Source: Clostridia bacterium
Lineage (GTDB): Bacteria; Bacillota; Clostridia; Oscillospirales; Acutalibacteraceae
Direction: 5' to 3'
NCBI GenBank assembly: GCA_017503785.1
Contig: JAFVSK010000004.1
Location: forward strand, 18,572-82,571
DNA length: 64,000 nucleotides
Shown here: piece after piece, positions 11,634 to 20,443 of the stretch
Numbering within the stretch: the stretch's first letter is position 1
How the letters are laid out: each line of letters begins with the position of its first letter
Program-made: the position numbers and the translations under genes
Notes under the pieces: generated by a model
What the model was told of the DNA's origin: nothing
Database searches by the model: none
The model's input: the letters and a program-made list of their open reading frames with translations, nothing else

Positions 11634-13487
11634 ATGTGTGGCTTTGCCGGTTATTTTGTTAACGGCTACGGCGGCGATCGGCGTGCCGTCATTCAAGCGA
11701 TGGCCGACCGCATTGTGCATCGCGGTCCGGATCAAGCCGATTATTACGTGGACGATGATATTGCCATGGGGTTTCGCCGCTTGTCCATTATCGACTTGGA
11801 GGGCGGCAGCCAGCCTATTGAAAACGAAGACGGCAGTCGTGTGCTGATGTTCAACGGTGAGATCTACAATTACCGTGAGCTGCGCGAGGAGCTGTTGGCA
11901 GACGGACATATCTTCCGCACCAAATCGGATTCTGAGGTGCTGCTGCACGGGTACGAGCAATGGGGTGTTGCCTTATTGGATCGCCTGCGCGGTATGTATG
12001 CCTTTGTGATTTGGAACAAGGATGAGAAAAAACTGTTCGGCGCGCGCGATATTTTCGGCATTAAACCGTTTTATTATTATAAAAACGGCAGTGATTTCTT
12101 TTTTGGTTCGGAGATCAAGTCGTTTTTGTCGCATCCCTCCTTTGTGAAGGAGCTGGATGAGTCGCGCTTGCCGGATTGGCTGTGCTATGAGTATTTGCCG
12201 ATGCGGGAAACGTTCTTTAAGAACGTGTTTAAGCTGCTCAACGGGGAATATTTTGAGTATCAAAACGGCGAGTTATCCATTCATAAGTATTACGACGTGG
12301 CCGATCGGTTTAAGGCGGATACCACGCTGACCGCCGAGGACTGGGAACGCCGCATTACCGAGGAATTTGAAGAATCGGTAAAGGTGCACCAGATCAGCGA
12401 CGTGGAGGTGGGCTGCTTCCTGTCGGGCGGTGTGGATTCCAGCTACGTGGTGAACGAGGTGTTGAAGGGCAACGATCGTGTGCGTACCTTCTCGGTGGGA
12501 TATGCCGAGGAGAAGTACAGCGAGCTTGGCCATGCGCAGGAGTTTTCCCGCGTGATCGGGGTGGAGAACATTGCCAACAAGGTGTCGGCCGAGGAATATT
12601 TTGATTGGGCAGGCAAAATTCAGTATTATATGGACGAACCGTTGCCGAACCCCTCGGAGGTGCCGCTGTTTTTCTTGGCGCAAAACGCTGCCAAGTATGT
12701 GAAGGTGGTGCTCTCGGGCGAGGGCGCCGACGAGCTGTTTGGCGGCTACCCGATGTATTTGGAGGGCGGCCATTTTGCCAAGTACAGCCGTGTTCCGCGG
12801 CTTTTGCGCCGTGGTGTGGCGGCGATTGCCAAGCGGCTGCCCGACAAGGTGAAGGGCAAGCGCTTTGCTATTCGTGGGGCAATGAAGCCCTACGAGCGGT
12901 TTATGCGCGCCAATTACGTGTTTACCCGCGACGAGCGGATGAAGTATTTAAAGAACCCCGGCACGCCGTGTGATCCGGTGGAGCTTTCCCGCAAGCATTT
13001 CGATAAGGTGGCGGCGTTGGATGAGCCTACACAGCTGCAATACGTGGATATGCAAACGTGGATGCTGTACGATATTCTGCAAAAGGCCGACCGCATGAGC
13101 ATGGCCAATTCGCTGGAATTGCGCGTGCCGTTTTTGGATCGCAAGATGCTGGAGCTGGCGGTAACGCTGCCCACGCAACACCGTATTCGCGGTAACGTGA
13201 CCAAGGTGGCACTGCGCACGGCGGCGCTCAAGCAGTTGCCGGAGTGCACGGCCAACCGCCCGAAATGCGGGTTCCCGGTGCCGCTGAACGATTGGTTGCG
13301 GCAGGATCGCTATTACCAACGCGTGCGCGAGGCGTTTGAGGGCGAGATCGCGGATAAGTTCTTTAACCGCGAGGCAATTCTGGCACTGCTGGAGGAGCAC
13401 AAGCAAGGGCGCGCCTTGAACATGAAAAAGATCTGGACGATCTATACCTTTATTCTTTGGTATGAGCAGTTCTTTGTGTTGAACTGA
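11634..13487 (+). CDS. Glutamine-dependent amidotransferase, AsnB/AsnH type
   Basis: Class II glutamine amidotransferase fused to an ATP-pyrophosphatase synthetase domain. Cys2 of the N-terminus MCGFAGYF is the nucleophile. The glutaminase domain spans about 1-200. The PP-loop SGGVDSSYV lies near 265, followed by GEGADELFGGYP and KADRMSMANSLELRVPFLD. At 617 residues it has asparagine synthetase length. It could make free L-asparagine. Directly behind a D-aspartate-ligase-like gene, however, it more likely amidates D-Asp in the cell-wall cross-bridge, as AsnH does in lactococci. That assignment rests on context. Confidence 0.85.
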   Translation: MCGFAGYFVNGYGGDRRAVIQAMADRIVHRGPDQADYYVDDDIAMGFRRLSIIDLEGGSQPIENEDGSRVLMFNGEIYNYRELREELLADGHIFRTKSDSEVLLHGYEQWGVALLDRLRGMYAFVIWNKDEKKLFGARDIFGIKPFYYYKNGSDFFFGSEIKSFLSHPSFVKELDESRLPDWLCYEYLPMRETFFKNVFKLLNGEYFEYQNGELSIHKYYDVADRFKADTTLTAEDWERRITEEFEESVKVHQISDVEVGCFLSGGVDSSYVVNEVLKGNDRVRTFSVGYAEEKYSELGHAQEFSRVIGVENIANKVSAEEYFDWAGKIQYYMDEPLPNPSEVPLFFLAQNAAKYVKVVLSGEGADELFGGYPMYLEGGHFAKYSRVPRLLRRGVAAIAKRLPDKVKGKRFAIRGAMKPYERFMRANYVFTRDERMKYLKNPGTPCDPVELSRKHFDKVAALDEPTQLQYVDMQTWMLYDILQKADRMSMANSLELRVPFLDRKMLELAVTLPTQHRIRGNVTKVALRTAALKQLPECTANRPKCGFPVPLNDWLRQDRYYQRVREAFEGEIADKFFNREAILALLEEHKQGRALNMKKIWTIYTFILWYEQFFVLN

Positions 13488-13500
13488 CATATATATTCAC

Positions 13501-13600
13501 ACAGAGTAGACCGATGAGCGTTAAGTGCTGCACGGACGGGGAGTTGCCGTGCGGACGAAAAGGGAAACCTTGCGGTTTGTCGGTCGCATCCCGCTGTTGA
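13501..13600 (+). promoter_or_regulatory. Tetrahydrofolate (THF) riboswitch, folT type
   Basis: The leader holds the conserved blocks of the THF-I aptamer: GAGTAGA (13504-13510), GCGTTAAGTG (13518-13527), a GC stem GCACGG/CCGTGC closing a G-rich loop, and CGGTCGCATCC near 13581-13591. P1 can form between ACAG (13501-13504) and CTGT (13594-13597). The 3' strand of P1 overlaps a second hairpin (TGTTGAA 13595-13601 with TTCAACA 13627-13633, extended by AAGAAG/CTTCTT). Ligand binding may therefore switch between two folds upstream of the GGAGG at 13647. The downstream folate transporter supports the call. Confidence 0.85.
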
Positions 13601-13660
13601 AACAAGAAGTGAAAACGGCCTTCTTATTCAACAACAGGAGAGTAAGGAGGTAGTTTTTTT

Positions 13661-14182
13661 ATGGCAAAACAAAGCAATTCCCAACAACTGCTGCGTTTGG
13701 TGATCTGCGGTATGCTGGTCGCTCTGGACGTGGTGCTCACACGGTTCGGCTCGGTTAATTTATGGGATCGGCGTATCGGGTTTTCTTTTGTGGCGGTGGC
13801 AGCGGCAGCGTTTTTGTATGGGCCGCTTGCCGGGGCGCTGGTTCACGGGCTGAGCGATTTTATCGGCGCTGTTTTATTCCCGATCGGAGCGTATTTTCCC
13901 GGCTATACGCTGACGGCGGCGTTGATCGGCTTAATTTACGGGTTGTGCTTTTACCGTTCCACGAAATGGTGGCGTGTCGCTGTGGGCGTAGTGGGTGCGC
14001 AGTTGGCGTGCAGCATTGCGCTGAACACGTTGTGGATCTCGGTAACAAACCACACGCCGTATTTAGCCCTGTTGCCGGGGCGATTGCTGCAGGCGGGTAT
14101 TATGACGCCGGTGCAGCTGGTGGTGCTGCCGCTGGTGCTGGTGGCGCTTGATCGCAGTGTGGTGCGCACGATACTGAAATAA
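13661..14182 (+). CDS. folT: Folate ECF transporter S component
   Basis: Membrane substrate-binding subunit of an energy-coupling-factor folate importer, using the shared EcfAA'T module encoded elsewhere. The 173 residues are highly hydrophobic with about six membrane segments. The family block RIGFSFVAVAAAAFLYGPLAGALVHGLSDFIG (about 37-69) shows the usual glycine-rich loop, and a small Asn/Thr-rich stretch near 122-132 is conserved in FolT. GTAAGGAGG precedes the ATG. The preceding THF riboswitch fixes the substrate class as folate. It is a single-gene unit ending in a strong terminator. Confidence 0.88.
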   Translation: MAKQSNSQQLLRLVICGMLVALDVVLTRFGSVNLWDRRIGFSFVAVAAAAFLYGPLAGALVHGLSDFIGAVLFPIGAYFPGYTLTAALIGLIYGLCFYRSTKWWRVAVGVVGAQLACSIALNTLWISVTNHTPYLALLPGRLLQAGIMTPVQLVVLPLVLVALDRSVVRTILK

Positions 14183-14187
14183 CGAAA

Positions 14188-14220
14188 AGACACCCTCACT
14201 TTGGCGAGGGTGTCTTTTTT
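14188..14220 (+). terminator. Intrinsic terminator of folT
   Basis: A 10-bp stem AGACACCCTC / GAGGGTGTCT followed by six T. Confidence 0.9.
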
Positions 14221-14332
14221 GAAAAACAAAGAAAATGAAAGAAAAACAGAGAAAATGATTGATTGCGAGAGATAAATCAATTTGGAAATTTGCGGGAATT
14301 TGCCAAATATTCAAATTGAGCCAAAACCGAAT

Positions 14333-14361
14333 TTGAAAAAAGCAGACGAATATAGTATAGT
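14333..14361 (+). promoter_or_regulatory. Promoter of the SPFH-domain gene
   Basis: TTGAAA and TATAGT with a 17-nt spacer. Upstream, CAATTTG (about 14278) and CAAATTG (about 14312) form an inverted repeat that could be an operator. Confidence 0.55.
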
Positions 14362-14414
14362 ATACTTACCGCGGGAAAAGTAAGAAACCGTAACTACATA
14401 AGGAGGAACTGGTT

Positions 14415-15287
14415 ATGTTTAAGAAAAAAGGCAATACCGTTGTTATGGACGAAATGAAGGCCGGCAAGGCGAAGAAGATCGCCATGTGGTGCGGTATCGC
14501 ATTGGTGGCTATCATCGTGCTGTCTTCGGCGTTTGTGGTGGTGCCCGCCGGCTCGAGCGGCGTGGTGGTTACCTTGGGTAAGGTGTCGAACACGCCGTTT
14601 GCCGAGGGCCTGCACCTGAAAGCGCCGTTCATTCAAACGGTGGAAATTATGTCCAACAAGATCCAAAAGATCGAAGTGGAGGCGCCTGCTGTATCGGAGG
14701 ACCTGCAGTCCATCAGCAGTAGCATCGCTGTAAACTTCCGTGTGGGTAGCCAGTCGGCGGCATACATTTATCAGAACATCGGGCAGGATTATCAGAACAT
14801 TATGCTGTTGCCCGCTGTGCAGGAAAGCATGAAGTCGGTAACGGCAAAGTACACGGCTGAAGAACTCATTACTGCCCGTGCGCAGGTTGGTCAGGAGGTT
14901 AAGACCACGCTGGAGGAAAAGGTGAGCAGCTACGGCATCGTCATTGAAAAGTTCAACATTGTGGACTTTGAGTTTTCGGCGGAATTCGATGCTGCTATTG
15001 AGGCCAAGCAGGTGGCCGAGCAGAACCTGATTAAAACCAAGACCGAGCAGGAGCAGGCAATTGTAATTGCCGAGGCTGAGGCGAAAAAGCAGGTGATTGC
15101 GGCCGAGGCCGAAGCAGAGGCTATTTTAAAGAAGGCGGAAGCACAAGCCGAAGCCAACCGTAAGGTGGCGGCGTCGCTGAACGATGAGCTCATTGAGTAT
15201 TCCAAGGTGGAAAAATGGAACGGCGAGCTGCCGGTGGCCACGGGCGGCAACACGTTTATGGACATTTCCGGTGTGACCGGCGAATAA
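14415..15287 (+). CDS. SPFH/prohibitin-family membrane protein
   Basis: Band-7 scaffold protein of the prohibitin/HflC type. The 290 residues have a short cytoplasmic N-terminus and one membrane segment at about 23-45 (IAMWCGIALVAIIVLSSAFVVV). The SPFH domain follows from about 48 (PAGSSGVVVTLGKV). A long charged coiled coil at about 190-260 is rich in Ala-Glu repeats (EQEQAIVIAEAEAKKQVIAA), and a Gly-rich tail ends the protein. Such proteins form large rings at the membrane and often partner with FtsH-type proteases; no partner lies nearby. A strong GGAGGAAC site precedes the ATG, and the gene ends at a terminator. Confidence 0.88.
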   Translation: MFKKKGNTVVMDEMKAGKAKKIAMWCGIALVAIIVLSSAFVVVPAGSSGVVVTLGKVSNTPFAEGLHLKAPFIQTVEIMSNKIQKIEVEAPAVSEDLQSISSSIAVNFRVGSQSAAYIYQNIGQDYQNIMLLPAVQESMKSVTAKYTAEELITARAQVGQEVKTTLEEKVSSYGIVIEKFNIVDFEFSAEFDAAIEAKQVAEQNLIKTKTEQEQAIVIAEAEAKKQVIAAEAEAEAILKKAEAQAEANRKVAASLNDELIEYSKVEKWNGELPVATGGNTFMDISGVTGE

Positions 15288-15300
15288 GCGGATACAGCAA

Positions 15301-15334
15301 AGCCGGGTGAACCAAACGGTTCACCCGGCTTTTT
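15301..15334 (+). terminator. Intrinsic terminator of the SPFH gene
   Basis: A 13-bp perfect stem AGCCGGGTGAACC / GGTTCACCCGGCT followed by TTTTT. It also lies at the convergent end of the next minus-strand gene. Confidence 0.9.
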
Positions 15335-15341
15335 GCGTGCG

Positions 15342-15596
15342 TTATTTGTGTTCGTCGTTTCCGTAGAGATTAAGGCGGAACAAACGCGTTTCGTCTTCCT
15401 GCTCGGAGCAGATGACGGTGGCCTCGCCAACGTGGCCCCAATCGACCGCGCCCGAAAGCGCCAACAGCTGCGTCAAACGACTCTTGAGGTTGAGTACGTC
15501 GCCGTCGGCGGTTTTGAGGAAGACCTCTCCCTTTGCCGTGGAGGCAAATTCGATGAGCTTGTTGAAATCAAAATTGTGAATGATCAGGTCGGACAT
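15342..15596 (-). CDS. Small conserved Clostridia protein, function unknown
   Basis: An 84-residue acidic protein starting MSDLIIHNFDFNKLIEFAST. The downstream ATG at 15596 is chosen because AAAGGAG lies 8 nt before it; an 18-codon extension has no such site. Similar small proteins with the pattern ...LKTADGDVLNLKSRLTQL..ATVICSEQEDETRLFRLNLYG occur in many Clostridia and carry no established function. No membrane segment or Cys motif is apparent. It is convergent with the SPFH gene and transcribed alone. Confidence 0.75.
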   Translation of the reverse strand: MSDLIIHNFDFNKLIEFASTAKGEVFLKTADGDVLNLKSRLTQLLALSGAVDWGHVGEATVICSEQEDETRLFRLNLYGNDEHK

Positions 15597-15714
15597 AACC
15601 AACACTCCTTTCTTGGGGAGTATTATACGCACACAGAGTTGGTTTGTCAAGGGGAAATGCGGCGACGGTGTCTTAAAAGAGACCGAAATTCATAAAAGGT
15701 TTACAAAATACATA

Positions 15715-15743
15715 TTGACAACGGTGGCAGGGAATGGTAAAGT
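15715..15743 (+). promoter_or_regulatory. Sigma-A promoter of the hrcA heat-shock operon
   Basis: Perfect TTGACA and TAAAGT separated by 17 nt. The CIRCE operator begins 9 nt downstream and should cover the start point. Confidence 0.8.
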
Positions 15744-15752
15744 AAGAGAGGA

Positions 15753-15779
15753 TTAGCACTCGAACACAAAGAGTGCTAA
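15753..15779 (+). promoter_or_regulatory. CIRCE operator (HrcA binding site)
   Basis: A perfect match to the canonical element: TTAGCACTC, 9-nt spacer, GAGTGCTAA. It lies between the promoter and hrcA, giving heat-inducible autorepression of the whole operon. Confidence 0.97.
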
Positions 15780-15809
15780 CGGAACGTTAAACGGAAAGGA
15801 CGGAGGACA

Positions 15810-16817
15810 GTGGAGCTTGGTGCACGAAAACAAAAAATCGTGGCAGCGGTGGTGGATGCGTATATCCGCACGGGTGAGCCGGTAGGCTCGAAGCTGCTGG
15901 CGGAAATGCTGGAGCACACGGTATCCTCCGCCACCATTCGCAACGATATGGCCGATCTGGCTGCTGCCGGCTATTTGGCGCAGCCGCACACCTCGGCGGG
16001 GCGTGTGCCTACGGCGGCAGCGTTTCGCTTGTACGTTGACGGGCTGCGTTGCTCGTTGGCCGAGGAAGACGGACGCGCTATTGAAGATGAGCTCAGCTCG
16101 GTTTCGGGAGATCCCGAACGGTTGCTCGGGCGTGCCTCGGAGCTGTTGGCCGATGCCACCGGTATGGCGGCCGCGGTAGCCACGCCCGATCGTAAGGAAG
16201 TGCGGATCCGCCGTGTGGAGCTGTTATCCACGGGTGCGCAATCTGCTGCCGTGCTGCTGATGACCGATAACGGCGCTCTGCGCAGTCGCGTGTGTCGGTT
16301 GGAGCTTGGCTGTGAGCCGGAAGAACTGCAGCATTTGGCAGAACGGCTGAATGCCGAATTTGGGGGAAAGCCCCTTTCCGAGATCGGTGTGGCACCGGTG
16401 CAGGCGTTGTTTGGTGAAAGCGGCCTGCGCTTTTTGCCGATCCTAACGGCGTTTTTGGAGCTGGTGCAGGAAACGGCCGCCGCCGAGGTGCGGTTGTCGG
16501 GTCAGTTGAATCTGCTCCAGCATCCCGATATTCCCATGGAGCGGGCTCGCTCGTTGCTGACGTTTTTATCACACCGCGAATTGCTTGCCGGTATGCTTAC
16601 TGCTCACGCAGGCGGCTTGCGGGTGGTGTTGGGAAGTGAAAGTCCCCGGCGTGAGTTGGAGGGCTCCAGCATTATCGTAACGCGCTACGGTGCCGATAAC
16701 AGCGGCGGAACGCTGTGCCTTATCGGGCCGATGCGCATGGATTATGCGCAGGTGATCCCACGCCTGCAACACGTGGCACATACGGTAAGTATGCTGCTGA
16801 ACAAAGGAGGTTTCTGA
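15810..16817 (+). CDS. hrcA: Heat-inducible transcription repressor HrcA
   Basis: Repressor that binds CIRCE and releases it on heat stress, assisted by GroEL. The 335 residues begin at GTG 15810 (ELGARKQKIVAAVVDAYIRTGEPVGSK). The N-terminal winged helix includes VSSATIRNDMADLAAAGYLAQPHTSAGRVPT (about 34-64), the diagnostic HrcA stretch. The rest is the GAF-like dimerisation domain. AAGGACGGAGG supports the GTG start. grpE begins one nucleotide after its stop. Confidence 0.96.
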   Translation: MELGARKQKIVAAVVDAYIRTGEPVGSKLLAEMLEHTVSSATIRNDMADLAAAGYLAQPHTSAGRVPTAAAFRLYVDGLRCSLAEEDGRAIEDELSSVSGDPERLLGRASELLADATGMAAAVATPDRKEVRIRRVELLSTGAQSAAVLLMTDNGALRSRVCRLELGCEPEELQHLAERLNAEFGGKPLSEIGVAPVQALFGESGLRFLPILTAFLELVQETAAAEVRLSGQLNLLQHPDIPMERARSLLTFLSHRELLAGMLTAHAGGLRVVLGSESPRRELEGSSIIVTRYGADNSGGTLCLIGPMRMDYAQVIPRLQHVAHTVSMLLNKGGF

Positions 16818-16818
16818 T

Positions 16819-17328
16819 ATGGAAGAAACGAAAAAGGACGTTGTTTCCGAAGAAGAACAGGTAGCTCCCGAGGTTGCTGCCGAAGAGGTGGATCCGCAGG
16901 TGGCCGAGCTGCAAAAGCAGCTGGCGCAGGCACAGGATCAATATCAGCGCGTGTTGGCGGAGTATGCCAACTATAAGCGCCGCACCGATCAGGAAAAGGA
17001 ACAGCTGGGTGCGTTCGTTAAGGGTGAAGCGTTAAAGGCGTTGCTGCCGGGTATTGATAATCTGGAACGCGCGATCACCTCTCCCGACGGTCCGGAATAC
17101 CGCAAGGGTGTGGAAATGGTGATCCGTCAGTTTGTGGAAACACTTACCGCCTTAGGCCTGGAGGAGATTCCGGCGCAGGGTGAGGTTTTTGACCCCGAGC
17201 TGCACAACGCCGTTATGCGTGAGGATGCCGACGGCGTGGAGCCCGAAACCGTAACGGAGGTTTATCAAAAAGGGTATCGCTTGAGCGGCCGCGTGTTACG
17301 CCCCGCGATGGTAAAGGTAGCCAACTAA
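16819..17328 (+). CDS. grpE: Nucleotide exchange factor GrpE
   Basis: Releases ADP from DnaK. The 169 residues have an acidic disordered N-terminus (EETKKDVVSEEEQ), a long coiled coil at about 28-70 (LQKQLAQAQDQYQRVLAEYANYKRRTDQEKE) and the beta-wing domain with FDPELHNAVMRE and YQKGYRLSGRVLRPAMVKV. Length is slightly shorter than the Gram-positive average. Second gene of the CIRCE operon. Confidence 0.96.
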   Translation: MEETKKDVVSEEEQVAPEVAAEEVDPQVAELQKQLAQAQDQYQRVLAEYANYKRRTDQEKEQLGAFVKGEALKALLPGIDNLERAITSPDGPEYRKGVEMVIRQFVETLTALGLEEIPAQGEVFDPELHNAVMREDADGVEPETVTEVYQKGYRLSGRVLRPAMVKVAN

Positions 17329-17373
17329 AATTTGTAAATTATAAGCTCACAGAGCATACAGGAGGAAATTGTT

Positions 17374-19194
17374 ATGGCAAAAATCATTGGTATCGACCTG
17401 GGCACCACCAACTCGTGTGTGGCGGTTATCGAAGGCGGCGAAGCCGTTGTGATCCCCAACGCAGAGGGCGCGCGTACCACGCCTTCGGTCGTGAACTTTA
17501 AGAAGGACGGCGAGCGTATTGTCGGCCGTGTGGCAAAGCAGTCGGCGGTGTCGGCGCCCGAACGCACGATCTCGTCCATTAAGCGCGATATGGGTACTGC
17601 GAAAACGGTGTCTATCGACGGCAAGGATTACACGCCGCAAGAGGTTTCGGCAATGATCTTAGCAAAGCTGAAGCAGGATGCCGAAAGTTATCTGGGCGAT
17701 ACGGTGACGGAAGCGGTTATTACGGTACCCGCCTACTTTACCGATGCTCAGCGCCAGGCCACCAAGGATGCCGGTAAGATCGCCGGTTTGGAGGTAAAGC
17801 GTATCATCAACGAGCCCACGGCGGCAGCGTTGGCCTACGGTATTGACAAGGAAAGCGATCAGAAGATCATGGTGTACGACCTGGGCGGCGGTACGTTCGA
17901 CGTGTCCATCATCGAAATGGGCGACGGTGTGCAGGAAGTGCTGGCAACGGCCGGTAACAACCGCTTGGGCGGTGACGACTTCGACCAGAAGATCGTGAAC
18001 TGGATGGTGGATAGCTTTAAAAAGGAGACCGGCGTGGATCTGTCGGCCGATAAGATGGCGGTGCAGCGCCTGCGCGAGGCTGCTGAAAAGACCAAGATCG
18101 AATTGTCGGGCGGTATGACCTCCAACATCAACCTGCCCTTCATTACGGCAGATGCGACCGGCCCGAAGCATTTGGATATGACGCTCTCGCGTGCCGACTT
18201 TAACCGCTTGACTGCGGATTTGGTGGAGGCTACGATGGGCCCGGTGCGCCAGGCGTTGTCGGATAGCGGTTTGTCGGCTTCGCAGATCGACAAGGTGCTG
18301 CTGGTGGGTGGTTCCACCCGTATTCCTGCGGTGCAGGAGGCGGTGCAGAAGTTCATGGGCAAAGAGCCGTTTAAGGGCATCAATCCCGACGAGTGCGTGG
18401 CCATGGGTGCGGCGCTGCAGGCCGGTGTGCTGGGCGGCGAAGTGAAGGGCCTCTTGCTGCTCGACGTGACTCCGCTGTCGCTGGGTGTGGAAACCATGGG
18501 CGGTGTGATGACGCGCGTGATCGAGCGCAACACCACTATCCCCACCAAGAAGTCGCAGATCTTCTCCACGGCGGTGGATAATCAGCCGTCGGTTGAGGTG
18601 CACGTGCTGCAGGGTGAGCGTGAGTTTGCCCGCGACAATAAGACCTTGGGTATGTTCCATCTGGACGGCATTGCTCCTGCACGCCGCGGTGTGCCGCAGA
18701 TCGAAGTTACGTTTGATATTGATGCCAACGGTATCGTTAACGTAAGCGCGAAGGATCTGGGTACCGGTAAGGAACAGAACATCACGATTACCGCCAGCAC
18801 CAACATGTCCAAGGAGGACGTGGAGAAGGCTGTTCAGGAAGCTGAGCAGTATGCGGCTGAGGATAAGAAGCGCCGCGAGGAAGTGGAGCTGCGCAACGGT
18901 GCCGATCAGGCGGTGTACCAGTGCGAAAAGACCATGGAAGAACTTGGTGATAAGCTGGAGGAAGCCGACAAGACCGAGCTGCAGACGCGTATTGATGCGC
19001 TGAAGGAAGCACTCAAGGGTGAGGACATTGAAGCCATTAAGGCGGCGCAGGATGAGCTGATGAAGAAGTTCTACGAGGTGTCGGAGAAGATCTACAAGGC
19101 TGCAGCGCCCCAGGGCGAGCCGCCTGTTGGCGGTGACGGCGGCAACGAGCCGCCCGAGGCCGGTGAAGGATATTATAACGGCGAGGTTCATTAA
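17374..19194 (+). CDS. dnaK: Chaperone DnaK (Hsp70)
   Basis: ATP-driven protein-folding chaperone. The 606 residues have phosphate loop [13 protein letters not shown] (5-17), connect-1 [12 protein letters not shown], adenosine motif [12 protein letters not shown], the interdomain linker [12 protein letters not shown] (near 369-380), and a substrate-binding domain followed by a helical lid. It lacks about 20 residues relative to E. coli DnaK near residue 80, the usual Gram-positive gap. The C-terminus is Gly/Pro-rich ([14 protein letters not shown]). GGAGGAAATT precedes the ATG. A hairpin between dnaK and dnaJ may lower dnaJ expression. Confidence 0.98.
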   Translation: MAKIIGIDLGTTNSCVAVIEGGEAVVIPNAEGARTTPSVVNFKKDGERIVGRVAKQSAVSAPERTISSIKRDMGTAKTVSIDGKDYTPQEVSAMILAKLKQDAESYLGDTVTEAVITVPAYFTDAQRQATKDAGKIAGLEVKRIINEPTAAALAYGIDKESDQKIMVYDLGGGTFDVSIIEMGDGVQEVLATAGNNRLGGDDFDQKIVNWMVDSFKKETGVDLSADKMAVQRLREAAEKTKIELSGGMTSNINLPFITADATGPKHLDMTLSRADFNRLTADLVEATMGPVRQALSDSGLSASQIDKVLLVGGSTRIPAVQEAVQKFMGKEPFKGINPDECVAMGAALQAGVLGGEVKGLLLLDVTPLSLGVETMGGVMTRVIERNTTIPTKKSQIFSTAVDNQPSVEVHVLQGEREFARDNKTLGMFHLDGIAPARRGVPQIEVTFDIDANGIVNVSAKDLGTGKEQNITITASTNMSKEDVEKAVQEAEQYAAEDKKRREEVELRNGADQAVYQCEKTMEELGDKLEEADKTELQTRIDALKEALKGEDIEAIKAAQDELMKKFYEVSEKIYKAAAPQGEPPVGGDGGNEPPEAGEGYYNGEVH

Positions 19195-19200
19195 CGGTTG

Positions 19201-19223
19201 GGGCGAGCTTTGCTCGCCCTTTT
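19201..19223 (+). terminator. Hairpin between dnaK and dnaJ
   Basis: A 7-bp stem GGGCGAG / CTCGCCC with a 5-nt loop and TTTT sits 6 nt after the dnaK stop. It probably causes partial termination or protects the dnaK message. Confidence 0.6.
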
Positions 19224-19246
19224 CCGGGTAATAACGGTGATGGTAT

Positions 19247-20395
19247 ATGGCAGAAAAACGTGATTATTATGAGGTCCTCGGAGTGCAAAAGGGTGCTTCG
19301 GAGGATGAAATAAAAAAAGGCTATCGCCGCATGGCGAAGGAGTATCATCCCGATCTCCATCCCGGCGATGCCGAAGCCGAAGCGAAGTTTAAAGAGGTAA
19401 ATGAAGCTTACGAGGTGCTGTCGGATTCGCAGAAAAAGGCACGGTACGATCAGTACGGTCACGCCGGCGTGGATCCGAACTTCGGTGCCGGCGGTGCCGG
19501 TGGCTGGGGCGGTGCCGGCGGCTGGGATATGGGCGATTTTGATATTGGAGATATTTTCTCGTCGTTCTTTAACGGCGGGGGAGGCCGTCGTTCCAATCCC
19601 AATGCGCCTCGTCGCGGCGGCGATGCATCGACCTCGGTGTTTATTTCGTTTGAAGAGGCAGCGGCCGGTTGTCGCAAGCAGGTGGACGTGAGTGTTGTTG
19701 AAACGTGCCGCACCTGCGGCGGCAGTGGTGCAGCCAAAGGTACTTCGCCTACGACGTGTCCGGTGTGTCGCGGTACGGGGCAGGAAACCCGTCAGCAGCG
19801 CACGCCGTTTGGTGTGATGCAAACGCAAACGGTGTGTTCACGCTGCCGCGGCAAGGGGAAAATTGTGGAAAAGCCGTGTTCGGATTGTAACGGTGGCGGC
19901 CAGGTGCGCGTGAAGGCGAAGGTGGGGATCAACATTCCTGCCGGTATTGACGATGGCCAGGTGATGACCGTTCCCGGCAAGGGCAACAGTGGCATTAACG
20001 GTGGTCCGGCGGGTGACCTGCAGGTGGAGATCCACGTGCGACCGCACGCGATCTTTGAACGCGACCGCTTTGATCTGTGGTGTGAGCTGCCGCTGACCTA
20101 TGCGCAGCTGGCGCTGGGCGATGAGATCGAGATCCCCACGCTGAACGGTAAGGAGAAATACACCGTGCGAGAGGGTACGCAGCCGGGTGATGTGATCACG
20201 CTGAAGGGAAAAGGCATTCCGTTTTTACAGAGGCGCGGTCAGGGTGACCTGTATGCGCGCATCACTGTGGAGGTGCCGCGAGGCTTATCGTCTAAACAGC
20301 GGGAATTGTTGGAGGCGTTTGAAGCATCGCTCAACGACAAGAATTACGAAAAGCGAAAGAGTTTTTTTGATAAAGTAAAAGATCTTTTCAGTTGA
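19247..20395 (+). CDS. dnaJ: Co-chaperone DnaJ (Hsp40)
   Basis: Stimulates DnaK ATPase and delivers substrates. The 382 residues show the J domain with HPD at 34-36, a Gly/Phe region at about 75-130 ([17 protein letters not shown]), four CxxCxGxG zinc repeats ([32 protein letters not shown]) and the C-terminal beta domains, so it is a full class I protein. It closes the hrcA-grpE-dnaK-dnaJ operon. The promoter of the next gene overlaps its stop codon. Confidence 0.97.
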   Translation: MAEKRDYYEVLGVQKGASEDEIKKGYRRMAKEYHPDLHPGDAEAEAKFKEVNEAYEVLSDSQKKARYDQYGHAGVDPNFGAGGAGGWGGAGGWDMGDFDIGDIFSSFFNGGGGRRSNPNAPRRGGDASTSVFISFEEAAAGCRKQVDVSVVETCRTCGGSGAAKGTSPTTCPVCRGTGQETRQQRTPFGVMQTQTVCSRCRGKGKIVEKPCSDCNGGGQVRVKAKVGINIPAGIDDGQVMTVPGKGNSGINGGPAGDLQVEIHVRPHAIFERDRFDLWCELPLTYAQLALGDEIEIPTLNGKEKYTVREGTQPGDVITLKGKGIPFLQRRGQGDLYARITVEVPRGLSSKQRELLEAFEASLNDKNYEKRKSFFDKVKDLFS

Positions 20396-20420
20396 TTTTG
20401 CACCATACTCTTGGTATACT
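20392..20420 (+). promoter_or_regulatory. Sigma-A promoter of the AI-2E-type permease gene
   Basis: TTGATT and TATACT with a 17-nt spacer; the -35 box overlaps the dnaJ stop codon. Confidence 0.55.
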
Positions 20421-20443
20421 GAAAGAAAAGAGAGGTGAAAGCC

